Shown: piece after piece, positions 8,674 to 17,207 of the stretch
How the letters are laid out: each line of letters starts with the position of its first letter
Numbering within the stretch: position 1 is the first letter of the stretch
Assembly (NCBI GenBank): GCA_030731855.1
Contig: JANQTG010000131.1
Coordinates: forward strand, 56,781 to 93,011
DNA: 36,231 nt
Direction: 5' to 3'
Source of the DNA: Cellulophaga sp.
GTDB lineage: Bacteria > Bacteroidota > Bacteroidia > Flavobacteriales > Flavobacteriaceae
The notes under the pieces: model-generated
The model's input: the letters and a program-made list of their open reading frames with translations, nothing else
What the model was told of the DNA's origin: nothing
Database searches by the model: none
Translations under genes and position numbers: made by a program

Positions 8674-9504
8674 ATGGAAGCACTACTTAATTATTTCGAA
8701 ACAATTCCTTCACTACATAGATCTTTGTTGTTGGTAGGCGGAATTACTTTTTTTTGGCTTTTAGAAGGTGTTTTGCCTTTGGTTAAATTCTCTTACAAAA
8801 AGTGGGAACATGCAGTGCCTAACTTGTTTTTTACCTTAACAACCATAATTATCAATTTCGCTTTAGCTTTTTTGCTATTAAAAATAAGTGATTGGACGGT
8901 AGCTAATAATTTTGGCGTTTTACATTGGATCAGCTTGCCACTATGGGCATATATTTTGGTGGGTGTGTTGTTGATGGATTTTATTGGCGCTTATGTAGCC
9001 CATTACGTAGAGCACAAAGTAAAGCCACTTTGGATGATTCACTTAGTACATCATTCCGATCATAATGTTGATACTACTACCGCTAACAGACACCATCCGT
9101 TAGAAAGTATTATTAGATTTTCGTTTACATTATTGGCGGTCTTTATAGTTGGTGCGCCCATTGGTATTGTGATGTTGTATCAATCACTTTCTTTAATTTC
9201 TACCCAGTTTACACATGCGAATATAAAATTACCTAAAAAAATTGATGCAGCTATAAGTTGGGTATTGGTGTCACCCGATATGCATAAAGTGCATCACCAT
9301 TATAAGTTGCCTTACACCGATAGTAATTACGGAAATATATTTTCGGTTTGGGACAGACTATTTGGAACTTTTATGAAATTTGATCGCGATGCTATCGTGT
9401 ATGGAGTAGACACTTTTCCTGACGAAGTAGAAAATAGTAGTCTAAAATCGCTTTTGAAACAACCTTTTCATACCTATCGGAAGCCAACAACGGTGGAAGA
9501 TTAG
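8674..9504 (+). CDS. Sterol desaturase / fatty-acid hydroxylase family membrane enzyme
   Basis: A 276-residue integral membrane di-iron enzyme. The histidine clusters are H110-x3-H114, H123-x2-H126-H127, H140-H141 and H204-x2-H207-H208-H209, the full pattern of the superfamily. Three or four hydrophobic segments precede and separate them. Bacterial members hydroxylate or desaturate lipids, carotenoids or sterol-like compounds; the substrate here is not known. The start is placed at the ATG at 8674 because the in-frame TTG at 8659 adds only five residues with no homology value. Its 3' end overlaps the convergent XRE regulator by 63 bp. Confidence 0.87.
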   Translation: MEALLNYFETIPSLHRSLLLVGGITFFWLLEGVLPLVKFSYKKWEHAVPNLFFTLTTIIINFALAFLLLKISDWTVANNFGVLHWISLPLWAYILVGVLLMDFIGAYVAHYVEHKVKPLWMIHLVHHSDHNVDTTTANRHHPLESIIRFSFTLLAVFIVGAPIGIVMLYQSLSLISTQFTHANIKLPKKIDAAISWVLVSPDMHKVHHHYKLPYTDSNYGNIFSVWDRLFGTFMKFDRDAIVYGVDTFPDEVENSSLKSLLKQPFHTYRKPTTVED

Positions 9505-10065
9505 CTTTTCATCAATCTTATGTTTCCAAAATAAAAGAATGGTTAAACTAATCAGTAGACATGGGAATAAACCAGATAAAAATCCAATTGCAAAACCTTT
9601 GGTTAGCCCTTGTGTTACAAGAACTAAAATAAAGTAAATGACGTAACCAAAACCAAATTTTGAAATACGTTCTGACCCACTCATTTCTCTTGTAAAAGTG
9701 ACTATAAAAAAAGGAATTAAAATACTCACTAAAAAACCACCAAATTTACTATTCAGATTTGCATCTATATCCAAAGTTAAAAAACCAATAATTCCCATAA
9801 GAACGAGATTTAATGTCAAAAGAAAAATAAACAAAATAGCAGTACGTGAATAACTAGTGTTGTTTTTATTGTTGATATTTAGTTCCTTAATGTCTATTTC
9901 AAGAGCTTCACAAATAAGATTTAAGGTGGTGCCTCTAGGGATATTTTTATTATTTTCAATCCGCTGAAGTGTTCTTAAATTAATTTTAGATTGTTCTGCG
10001 AGTGCTATTTGTGTTAAGCCTTTTGCCTTTCTAGATTCGCTTATTTTTTTAGCTATTGAAGTCAT
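9442..10065 (-). CDS. Membrane-anchored XRE-family transcriptional regulator
   Basis: A 207-residue protein: an N-terminal Cro/CI-type helix-turn-helix (residues about 6-60, KGLTQIALAEQSKINLRTLQRIEN) followed by four predicted transmembrane segments and a short basic tail. Such HTH-plus-membrane fusions are common in flavobacteria, and their signals are unknown. The 3' end is antisense to the last 63 bp of the sterol-desaturase gene. A 16 bp perfect palindrome lies 75 bp upstream of its start, between it and the divergent permease gene, and may be its operator. Confidence 0.88.
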   Translation of the reverse strand: MTSIAKKISESRKAKGLTQIALAEQSKINLRTLQRIENNKNIPRGTTLNLICEALEIDIKELNINNKNNTSYSRTAILFIFLLTLNLVLMGIIGFLTLDIDANLNSKFGGFLVSILIPFFIVTFTREMSGSERISKFGFGYVIYFILVLVTQGLTKGFAIGFLSGLFPCLLISLTILLFWKHKIDEKLIFHRCWLPIGMKRLFQKRF

Positions 10066-10139
10066 TCTTTAGGTTTTAAATACCCTTAAAAATACATCTT
10101 TTGTAAAAAAAGAAATAAGAATTTTAAGGACTTTTAAAC

Positions 10140-10155
10140 GACATTTTAAAATGTC
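10140..10155. promoter_or_regulatory. Perfect 16 bp palindrome in the XRE-regulator/permease intergenic region
   Basis: GACATTTTAAAATGTC is a perfect palindrome. A related half-site lies just before it (GGACTTTTAAACG from 10129). A second inverted repeat, CCATAC-N5-GTATGG, lies at 10174-10190. These sites sit between divergent promoters and could be operators for the adjacent HTH regulator. Binding is inferred, not shown. Confidence 0.45.
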
Positions 10156-10322
10156 ATCTTTATTTTAATGAACCCATACCACTTGTATGGCAAGAAATAT
10201 GGTATAAACAATAATAAAAATGTATTTTTGGACAAGAAGTAATTTGAGGTTTCTTTTCAAGGTTTGCATTAGGTAAAGCAAATAAAAAATCAAAGTACTT
10301 TCGAGCAAAAAACAAAGAGAAA

Positions 10323-11564
10323 TTGAATTTAGAATATTTTATAGCAAAACGATTAGCTATTGGTAAAACCCATAAAAACGGAGTTTCAGCACCTATTATT
10401 AAAATAGCCATTGCTGCAATTACCATAAGTATTGTTATGATGCTTATTGCGATTGCAACAGGTGTTGGATTAAAGAAGAAAATTAGAGAAAAAGTAGCGG
10501 CTTTTAATGGTCATATTCAAATAAGTAACTACGATAATAACAGCTCAGAAGTTTCTGTAATCCCTGTTGCTTTAGAACAAGATTTTTATCCTGAATTTAA
10601 AAATATAAAAGGTATAAAGCATGTGCAAGCCGTCGCCAGTAAAGGTGGTATTGTCAGAACCGACGATACCGTAGAAGGTATTTTGGCAAAAGGGGTAGGC
10701 AAGGATTTTAACTGGAGTGTTTTTAAAGAATATTTAGTTGAAGGTCGTTTACCCAACTATGCGGAAGAAAGAACCGACGAGGTCATGATTTCACGTTTAC
10801 TTGCCAATCGGTTAAAGTTAACATTAGGAGATTCATTTTCCTCTGTTTTTCTGAGGGATAATGATCCGTCAAAAATACCAAATCAACAAAAATCGACTAT
10901 AATTGGTATTTATGACAGCGGTTTTGAAGAATTTGATGCTACTTATGTATTTATGGATATTCGCCATATTCAGCGTATGAATAAATGGGAAGAAAATCAA
11001 ATAGGTAATTTTGAGGTTTTTTTAAATGATTTTGATGATATTGACGAAAAAAGTAACGAAATATACGGGCAAACACTCTCTACTTTAGATACAAAATCGA
11101 TCAAAGATAAATACGGACATATTTTTCAATGGATTGATCTTTTCGACTTTAACACCGCTTTAATTATTGGAATAATGATCATTGTGGGTGGTATAAATAT
11201 GATTACCGCATTGTTGGTTTTAATCTTAGAACGCACCCCAATGATTGGAGTTTTAAAGGCATTAGGGGCAACAAATTGGAGTATTCGAAAGGTGTTTTTG
11301 TATAATGCGGCCTATTTAATTAGCATTGGCTTATTCTTAGGTAATCTTTTTGGCTTAGGAATTATTTGGCTCCAAAGTAATTATCGTGTTTTTAAATTCC
11401 CAAACCCCAAAGAGTACTACATAGAATACATTCCTGTTCATATCGATTTTTCAACGATAATTTTGCTGAATCTAGGCGTTTTAATATTGTGTGTTTTAAT
11501 GCTTTTAATTCCCTCTTATATCATCACAAAAATTTCGCCAGTAAAAGCTATAAAGTTCGATTAA
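10323..11564 (+). CDS. LolC/LolE (FtsX)-like ABC transporter permease
   Basis: A 413-residue permease with the lipoprotein-releasing layout: an N-terminal transmembrane helix (IKIAIAAITISIVMMLIAIA, about 20-45), a long periplasmic MacB-PCD-like domain, then three C-terminal helices in the FtsX domain. Motifs include ERTPMIGVLKALGATNWSIRK. The N-terminus NLEYFIAKRLAIGK is characteristic of flavobacterial homologues, which supports the TTG start at 10323; no ATG or GTG offers a better one. It likely extracts lipoproteins from the inner membrane together with an ATPase encoded elsewhere. The CotH lipoprotein follows 17 bp downstream. Confidence 0.9.
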   Translation: MNLEYFIAKRLAIGKTHKNGVSAPIIKIAIAAITISIVMMLIAIATGVGLKKKIREKVAAFNGHIQISNYDNNSSEVSVIPVALEQDFYPEFKNIKGIKHVQAVASKGGIVRTDDTVEGILAKGVGKDFNWSVFKEYLVEGRLPNYAEERTDEVMISRLLANRLKLTLGDSFSSVFLRDNDPSKIPNQQKSTIIGIYDSGFEEFDATYVFMDIRHIQRMNKWEENQIGNFEVFLNDFDDIDEKSNEIYGQTLSTLDTKSIKDKYGHIFQWIDLFDFNTALIIGIMIIVGGINMITALLVLILERTPMIGVLKALGATNWSIRKVFLYNAAYLISIGLFLGNLFGLGIIWLQSNYRVFKFPNPKEYYIEYIPVHIDFSTIILLNLGVLILCVLMLLIPSYIITKISPVKAIKFD

Positions 11565-11581
11565 CTTAAAAAATAATAAAT

Positions 11582-12946
11582 ATGAAAACATACTTTAGAT
11601 TTTTATTTATTCTGTTTACAACATTAGTTTGTTTTAGTTCTTGCACTAAAAACAATACATCAAACGATAACGAATCCGAAGAAACTGAGGTGCAGATTCC
11701 ACTTTTTAAAGTAACTACCAATGGTAATACTATTGTAGACGAACCAAAAGTAGACGCGCAACTAAGTATTTTAAAAGAAGGTGTTGTTCAACAAGAATCA
11801 AATATAGGAATCGAGTTTAGAGGATCTAGTTCGCAACAATTTCCAAAAAAATCTTACGGTTTTGAAACACGCGACGCAGATAACGAAGATCTTGATATTT
11901 CTTTGTTAGAATATCCAGAAGAAGAAGATTGGATTTTGTATGCACCTTACAGCGATAAATCATTGGTCAGAAATAAGTTAATTTACGATTTATCGCGCGA
12001 TATGGGGCGTTATGCCAGCAGAAGTGAATTTGTAGAACTCGAAATTAACAACGAATATCGTGGCGTTTATGTTTTTATGGAAAAATTAAAAAGAGATAAA
12101 AATCGCATCGATATAAATAATTTAAAAGAAGATGAAAATTCAGGAGAAGATGTAACAGGTGGCTATATTTTAAAGATTGATAAAGCAACAGGTTCTGATG
12201 GCGGTAATTACACTACAATAAATTCATTTGAATCAGATTATGCTCCTTTAAATGCAAGCGGAAGCCAGACTATAAAATTTTTATATGAAGAACCTGCCTC
12301 AGATGATATTACTACGGAACAGAAAAATTATATCAGCGGTTATATAAGCGATTTTGAAAACGCATTACAATCGCCACAATTTACCGACCAAACTCAAGGC
12401 TATCAGGCTTATATTGATGTAGATAGCTTTATAGACTTTTTTATTTTAAATGAACTTTCAAATAATGTAGATGGCTACAGAATTAGTACTTATTTGCAAA
12501 AAGATAAGAATGATAAATTAAAAATGGGTCCTATTTGGGATTTTAATATAGCTTTCGGAAATGCTGATTATTGTGGTGGAGGTAGCACAAACGTTTGGGC
12601 ATACAAATTTAACGAGCGTTGTTCGGCAGATTTTTGGCTGGTTCCTTTTTGGTGGGATAGGCTCTTGCAAGACCCGGCATTTGTTACAAAACTTAAAACA
12701 CGATGGGGAGAATTAAGAGCTACGAGCTTATCAAATACCGCTTTTTTAGGAAAGATAAGCGATTATGAAGCAACATTAAAAAATGCTGGAGCCGTAGAAA
12801 GTAATTTTCAAAAGTGGGATATTTTATCGATTTACGTATGGCCAAATAACTTTATAGGAAACAGCTATAATGCAGAAATCGACTATTTAGAGAATTGGAT
12901 TACGACTAGAGCCGCTTGGCTAGATACTGCTATTAATAACTTGTAG
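11582..12946 (+). CDS. CotH-kinase-family lipoprotein
   Basis: A 454-residue predicted lipoprotein (Cys21 in FSSCTKN) with a CotH kinase domain. Visible motifs are IEFRGSSSQQFPKKSYGFE, WILYAPYSDKSLVRNKL, the nucleotide-binding-like YVFMEKLKRDKNRIDI, GGYILKIDK and the metal/catalytic-type MGPIWDFNIAFGNADY. In Bacillus, CotH is an atypical protein kinase of spore-coat proteins. Exported bacterial homologues have unknown targets. It follows the LolE-like permease by 17 bp, so the two may be co-transcribed. Confidence 0.88.
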   Translation: MKTYFRFLFILFTTLVCFSSCTKNNTSNDNESEETEVQIPLFKVTTNGNTIVDEPKVDAQLSILKEGVVQQESNIGIEFRGSSSQQFPKKSYGFETRDADNEDLDISLLEYPEEEDWILYAPYSDKSLVRNKLIYDLSRDMGRYASRSEFVELEINNEYRGVYVFMEKLKRDKNRIDINNLKEDENSGEDVTGGYILKIDKATGSDGGNYTTINSFESDYAPLNASGSQTIKFLYEEPASDDITTEQKNYISGYISDFENALQSPQFTDQTQGYQAYIDVDSFIDFFILNELSNNVDGYRISTYLQKDKNDKLKMGPIWDFNIAFGNADYCGGGSTNVWAYKFNERCSADFWLVPFWWDRLLQDPAFVTKLKTRWGELRATSLSNTAFLGKISDYEATLKNAGAVESNFQKWDILSIYVWPNNFIGNSYNAEIDYLENWITTRAAWLDTAINNL

Positions 12947-12993
12947 TACGTATTAAAATACTAGCAATCTTATGTTTAAAATAAAGACTATTT

Positions 12994-13779
12994 ATGGCAG
13001 TTACCGAATTATTTTTAAATAATAAAACCGTAAAGGTTGATGCTGGTGAACTGGTAAGTTATCAGGTACATCAGCACGAATTTATCCATCAAAAAGGAAA
13101 TCCTGGTTGGCGAAATGCAGATACAGAAATGTTTCCTATTATCGGGCCAACATCTGAAGCCAATTTTAGAGTCAGTACGCCAAAAGGAGATGCAATCCAA
13201 GATCAACATGGTTTGTTGCGAGAATTACAATACCATTTAGTAAACGCTTCTGACACTAAAGCAGTTTTTAAGAAAAAATATAGGGCAAATACAAAGATCA
13301 AAAATTCAAAATATCCTGATAAATCAACTGTAGAAATTTTAGTATGGCCTTACGATTTTGAGTTCATAAAAGAATTTGAACTTACAGAAAAAGGTTTGAA
13401 AATTAGTTTTATTATTTCAGGTGAGATTGGAATGCCTTTTATGTTAGGCTATCACCCTGCTTTTAATCTTGTGACTGAAAATCCGACTCTAAAAACAAAT
13501 AAAAACAGTATTTCTCTTAACGAAATTTTAGCTGTTGGCAGTAGAGCGTTTCAAGTAGAAAATTGTGATGAAATAGTTCTGCAAGACAAACATTCATTAA
13601 AAATTACAACTAAAGGCTTTAGTAATTTTATGTTATGGACAGAAGTTCCAAATATGATTTGTATTGAGCCTATTACTTTTTACCCATACGCAGTAGCACA
13701 AGAAAAATTAGATAAAGGGTTTCAATTTTTGACAAAAGATTTAGAAGTATTTGAAGTTCTCTTATCTTTAGAAAATTAA
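12994..13779 (+). CDS. Aldose 1-epimerase-family protein
   Basis: A 261-residue protein of the galactose-mutarotase fold. The substrate-binding His72 (QDQHGLLRE), the catalytic His154 (LGYHPAFN) and the base Glu225 (CIEPITFYPY) are all in place. It is shorter than classical GalM (about 340) and fits the YihR/LacX-like short branch. It probably equilibrates sugar anomers in the cytoplasm. A weak inverted repeat (CAGAATT, 10 nt loop, AATTCTG at 13830-13853) lies downstream and may end transcription. Confidence 0.87.
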   Translation: MAVTELFLNNKTVKVDAGELVSYQVHQHEFIHQKGNPGWRNADTEMFPIIGPTSEANFRVSTPKGDAIQDQHGLLRELQYHLVNASDTKAVFKKKYRANTKIKNSKYPDKSTVEILVWPYDFEFIKEFELTEKGLKISFIISGEIGMPFMLGYHPAFNLVTENPTLKTNKNSISLNEILAVGSRAFQVENCDEIVLQDKHSLKITTKGFSNFMLWTEVPNMICIEPITFYPYAVAQEKLDKGFQFLTKDLEVFEVLLSLEN

Positions 13780-13875
13780 ATTTTTGCCGCAATGTTTCGA
13801 ATTTTTTTGAAATTATTATTTGGAGAGGTCAGAATTGTTTTTTTATAATTCTGGAATGGAAAATTTTCTTAAAGC

Positions 13876-13889
13876 GTAACTAAAGTTAC
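13876..13889. promoter_or_regulatory. Crp/Fnr-type palindrome GTAAC-N4-GTTAC upstream of the SulP gene
   Basis: GTAACTAAAGTTAC is a perfect 5-4-5 inverted repeat. Its centre lies about 41 bp upstream of the transcription start inferred from the TACATTTG box at 13912. That is the class II activator position used by Crp/Fnr proteins. The same motif occurs before the cstB-like gene at 15667. The regulator is not in the window. Confidence 0.6.
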
Positions 13890-13911
13890 CAACTTTTTAT
13901 TCATTAAACGG

Positions 13912-13919
13912 TACATTTG
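13912..13919 (+). promoter_or_regulatory. -7 promoter box TACATTTG for the SulP gene
   Basis: This is an exact TAnnTTTG box. Only four bases separate it from the ATG at 13924, so the transcript is predicted to be leaderless or nearly so. Confidence 0.6.
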
Positions 13920-13923
13920 ACCG

Positions 13924-15651
13924 ATGAAAAAATATATACCTATAGTAGATTGGTTGCCTAATTACAAAAAGGGTAATCTGCTAAATGATCTTATTGGAGG
14001 CTTTACGGTAGGTATTATTTTAGTGCCTCAGGGTATGGCATACGCCATGATTGCGGGTTTGCCTCCTGTTTATGGGCTGTATACCGCATTAGTACCTGTC
14101 TTTATGTACATGTTGTTGGGTACTTCAAAACAAATATCCGTTGGGCCGGTTGCAATGGATTCTCTGCTTGTTGCAGCTGGATTAGGTGCTTTGGCAATTG
14201 TAGGTATAGAAAATTATATTGCTATGGCTATCTTTTTAGCCTTTTTAGTGGGTAGTATACAATTGTTACTAGGGATATTTAAAATGGGTTTTTTGGTGAA
14301 CTTCTTGTCAAAACCTGTTATCAGTGGATTTACTTCTGCAGCAGCTATTGTTATTATATTTAGTCAATTAAAACATTTATTAGGAGCAGAAATTCCTGGA
14401 AGTTCTAAATTTCATCAATTGGTCATCAATGCCATTCAGCATATATCAAGTACAAATATGTACGATTTTGGAATTGGTTTAGCGGGAATCATTATCCTTC
14501 TTTTATTCAAAAAATGGAGTGCTAAAATCCCATCTATTTTAATTGTGGTAGTACTTGGTATTTTGGTAGTTTACGGGCTGAAATTAGAGCAATACGGGGT
14601 ACATATTGTCGGTGCAATTCCTACAGGCTTGCCTAGTTTTAAACTGCCGGACTTTAACGTAGATAAAGTATTAGATTTATGGCCCATGGCGATTACCTTA
14701 GCTTTAGTCGGTTATTTAGAAGCTATCTCTATTGGTAAAGCTTTAGAAGAAAAAGCAGCGGAAGAAACCATAGAGTCTAATCAAGAGTTAGTGGCTTTAG
14801 GACTTTCAAATATGATAGGTTCTTTTTTTCAATCATATGTGGCAACAGCAAGTTTTTCACGCTCTGCCATAAACGGTTCATCTGGCTCTAAAACAAATTT
14901 GTCCGCACTTTTTAGTGTTATATTGGTAGTAGGTACCTTGTTATTTTTAACACCTATTTTTTATTATTTGCCTAATGCTGCTTTAGCAAGTATTATAATG
15001 GTTTCCGTTTTTGGGTTGATTGATGTAGTGTATGCCAAAGAATTATGGACTACCCGTAAAGATGAATTTGTGATTCTGTTAATCACTTTTTTGATAACTT
15101 TATTCGTAGGTATTCCGGAAGGTATTTTAGTTGGCGTGTTATGTTCTTTATTGTTAATGGTATACCGAACTTCTAATCCACATTTTGCCATTTTAGGCAA
15201 TATTAAAGGAACAGATTATTACAAGAATGTAAACCGCTTTGCAGATGAAATTGTGAGTCGTGATGATCTTTTAGTCGTTCGTTTTGATGCGCAATTGTAC
15301 TTTGGTAATAGCGCTTTTTTCAAAAAACAACTATTAAAAGAAGTATATAAAAAAGGTTTACCCTTACGAGCGGTAATTCTAAATGCTGAAGCTATAAATT
15401 ATATAGATTCTTCAGGGGCTCAAACTTTGACCAAAGTAATTAGAGAAATACATCAAAAAAATATTCAGTTTTACATAGCGGGCGCTACGGGGCCAGCAAG
15501 AGATATAATTTTTAGTAGTGGTATTATCGAAGAATTGCACAAAGAATATTTATTTGTTAGAATAAAAGAAGCGGTAGCCTGTTACGAAGACCCTACAACC
15601 ATAGTAGCACTAAGAGAAAAAATAGCCTATCAAAATATAAAATTGAAGTAG
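13924..15651 (+). CDS. SulP-family anion transporter with STAS domain
   Basis: A 575-residue SLC26/SulP transporter. The N-terminal sulphate-transporter region has the signature GFTVGIILVPQGMAYAMIAG and about ten or more membrane segments. The C-terminal cytoplasmic STAS domain covers roughly residues 440-560 and contains AINYIDSSGAQTL. SulP proteins move sulphate, bicarbonate, chloride or related anions. The neighbouring persulfide dioxygenase with the same operator suggests a sulphur oxyanion such as sulphate, sulphite or thiosulphate; that part is inference. The ATG lies immediately after the promoter box. Confidence 0.93.
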   Translation: MKKYIPIVDWLPNYKKGNLLNDLIGGFTVGIILVPQGMAYAMIAGLPPVYGLYTALVPVFMYMLLGTSKQISVGPVAMDSLLVAAGLGALAIVGIENYIAMAIFLAFLVGSIQLLLGIFKMGFLVNFLSKPVISGFTSAAAIVIIFSQLKHLLGAEIPGSSKFHQLVINAIQHISSTNMYDFGIGLAGIIILLLFKKWSAKIPSILIVVVLGILVVYGLKLEQYGVHIVGAIPTGLPSFKLPDFNVDKVLDLWPMAITLALVGYLEAISIGKALEEKAAEETIESNQELVALGLSNMIGSFFQSYVATASFSRSAINGSSGSKTNLSALFSVILVVGTLLFLTPIFYYLPNAALASIIMVSVFGLIDVVYAKELWTTRKDEFVILLITFLITLFVGIPEGILVGVLCSLLLMVYRTSNPHFAILGNIKGTDYYKNVNRFADEIVSRDDLLVVRFDAQLYFGNSAFFKKQLLKEVYKKGLPLRAVILNAEAINYIDSSGAQTLTKVIREIHQKNIQFYIAGATGPARDIIFSSGIIEELHKEYLFVRIKEAVACYEDPTTIVALREKIAYQNIKLK

Positions 15652-15666
15652 GTTTTAAAGCAAAAT

Positions 15667-15680
15667 GTAACTTTTGTTAC
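15667..15680. promoter_or_regulatory. Crp/Fnr-type palindrome GTAAC-N4-GTTAC upstream of the cstB-like gene
   Basis: GTAACTTTTGTTAC is a perfect 5-4-5 inverted repeat with the same half-sites as the one before the SulP gene. A -7-like box TATATTTT (15701-15708, last base off consensus) follows 20 bp downstream, placing the palindrome near -40. The leader to the ATG at 15793 is then about 80 nt. Confidence 0.6.
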
Positions 15681-15792
15681 TGAAATTGGGTTTTAATTAC
15701 TATATTTTTACATCAAACAAAGAAATATTTTGAGTCAACCAACTAGCAATAGTTCAATTTGTTTTTTAAAATAATTAAAAAAAAGTAAACAC

Positions 15793-17202
15793 ATGAAGAT
15801 AGAACAAATATATACAGGATGTTTAGCGCAAGGTGCGTATTATATAGAAAGTGAAGGAGAAGTGGCTATTATAGATCCGCTAAGAGAGGTACAGCCTTAT
15901 ATTAAAAGAGCGAATGCAGACAAGGCAAAAATAAAATACATTTTTGAAACTCATTTTCATGCTGATTTTGTGAGTGGGCACGTTACTCTAGCGAAAGAAA
16001 CAGGCGCAGATATTATTTACGGCCCTACAGCAAATCCTTCTTTCGATTGTATTGTCGCAACGGATGGTCAAGAATTTAAAGTAGGGGCTATTACCATAAA
16101 AGTACTGCATACACCAGGGCATACGATGGAAAGCTCTACCTTTTTGTTAAAAGATGAAAATGGAAAAGACTACGCTATTTTTTCTGGTGACACCTTATTT
16201 TTAGGTGATGTAGGTAGGCCAGATTTAGCCCAGAAAGCTGCAAGTATGACCCAAGAAGACCTAGCAGGTATTTTATTTGATAGTTTACGTACTAAAATTA
16301 TGCCGCTTGCTGATGATCTTATCGTTTATCCTGCACATGGTGCAGGTTCTGCTTGTGGTAAAAATATGATGAAAGAAACGGTGGACACTCTGGGCAATCA
16401 AAAGAAAATGAATTACGCTTTACGTGCTGATATGACTAGAGATGAATTTATTAAAGAAGTAACAGACGGACTTTTGCCTCCGCCAAAATATTTTCCTTTA
16501 AATGTTAAAATGAATAAAGAAGGTTACGAAGATTTTGATGATGTACTTGAAAGAGGTGCTACCGCTTTATCTCCTGATGCTTTTGAAGTCGCAGCGAATG
16601 ATACTGGCGCCATTGTTTTAGATGTAAGGCACCAAGATGATTTTGTAAAAGGGCATATTCCGCGTTCTATATTTATAGGCTTAAATGGTGATTTTGCCCC
16701 TTGGGTAGGCGCACTTATTGCGGACGTAGAGCAAACTTTATTATTGGTAACACCCGAAGGTCAGGAAGAAGAAGCCATTACACGTTTATCACGTGTTGGT
16801 TTTGATGGAACTATCGGCTTTTTAAAGGGTGGTTTCACAGCTTGGAAAAAAGCATCAAAAGAGTATGATACCATTACATCATTAACTGCTAAGGAAGTTA
16901 CCGAAGCCATAAATGCTAAAAAAACGGCTGTTTTTGATGTTCGTAAAGAAACAGAATATGCCTCAGAGCATGTTTTAGATGCTGAAAATACGCCGCTTAG
17001 TAATCTTAATGATTATCTCGCAGAATTCCCAGATAAGGAAACTTTTTTTATCCATTGCGCGGGTGGTTATCGTTCGGTAATCGCGGCATCAATATTGAAA
17101 AGTAGAGGTATTCATAATTTCATAGATATAGCAGGAGGTTTTGGTGCGCTAAAACAAACCGATGTAAAAGTTACGGACTACGTTTGTCCTACGACTCTTT
17201 AA
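15793..17202 (+). CDS. CstB-like persulfide dioxygenase / rhodanese fusion
   Basis: A 469-residue three-domain enzyme. Residues 1 to about 235 form a metallo-beta-lactamase domain with ETHFHADFVSGH (His54, His56, Asp58), HTPGH (His110), SGDTLF (Asp133) and YPAHG (His182), the persulfide-dioxygenase-type mononuclear iron site. Residues about 255-352 form a rhodanese fold without a catalytic cysteine (LLLVTPEG at the loop). Residues about 365-465 form an active rhodanese with Cys422 (HCAGGYRS). This PDO/pseudo-rhodanese/rhodanese order is that of staphylococcal CstB, which converts low-molecular-weight persulfides to thiosulphate. A sulphide or persulfide detoxification role is inferred, supported by the SulP neighbour and shared operator. 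Cytoplasmic. Confidence 0.9.
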   Translation: MKIEQIYTGCLAQGAYYIESEGEVAIIDPLREVQPYIKRANADKAKIKYIFETHFHADFVSGHVTLAKETGADIIYGPTANPSFDCIVATDGQEFKVGAITIKVLHTPGHTMESSTFLLKDENGKDYAIFSGDTLFLGDVGRPDLAQKAASMTQEDLAGILFDSLRTKIMPLADDLIVYPAHGAGSACGKNMMKETVDTLGNQKKMNYALRADMTRDEFIKEVTDGLLPPPKYFPLNVKMNKEGYEDFDDVLERGATALSPDAFEVAANDTGAIVLDVRHQDDFVKGHIPRSIFIGLNGDFAPWVGALIADVEQTLLLVTPEGQEEEAITRLSRVGFDGTIGFLKGGFTAWKKASKEYDTITSLTAKEVTEAINAKKTAVFDVRKETEYASEHVLDAENTPLSNLNDYLAEFPDKETFFIHCAGGYRSVIAASILKSRGIHNFIDIAGGFGALKQTDVKVTDYVCPTTL

Positions 17203-17207
17203 AAGCC

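Noticed and set aside
10160..10426. 88-codon minus-strand ORF over the start of the LolE-like gene
   Set aside because: It is antisense to the conserved permease N-terminus and has no recognisable features.
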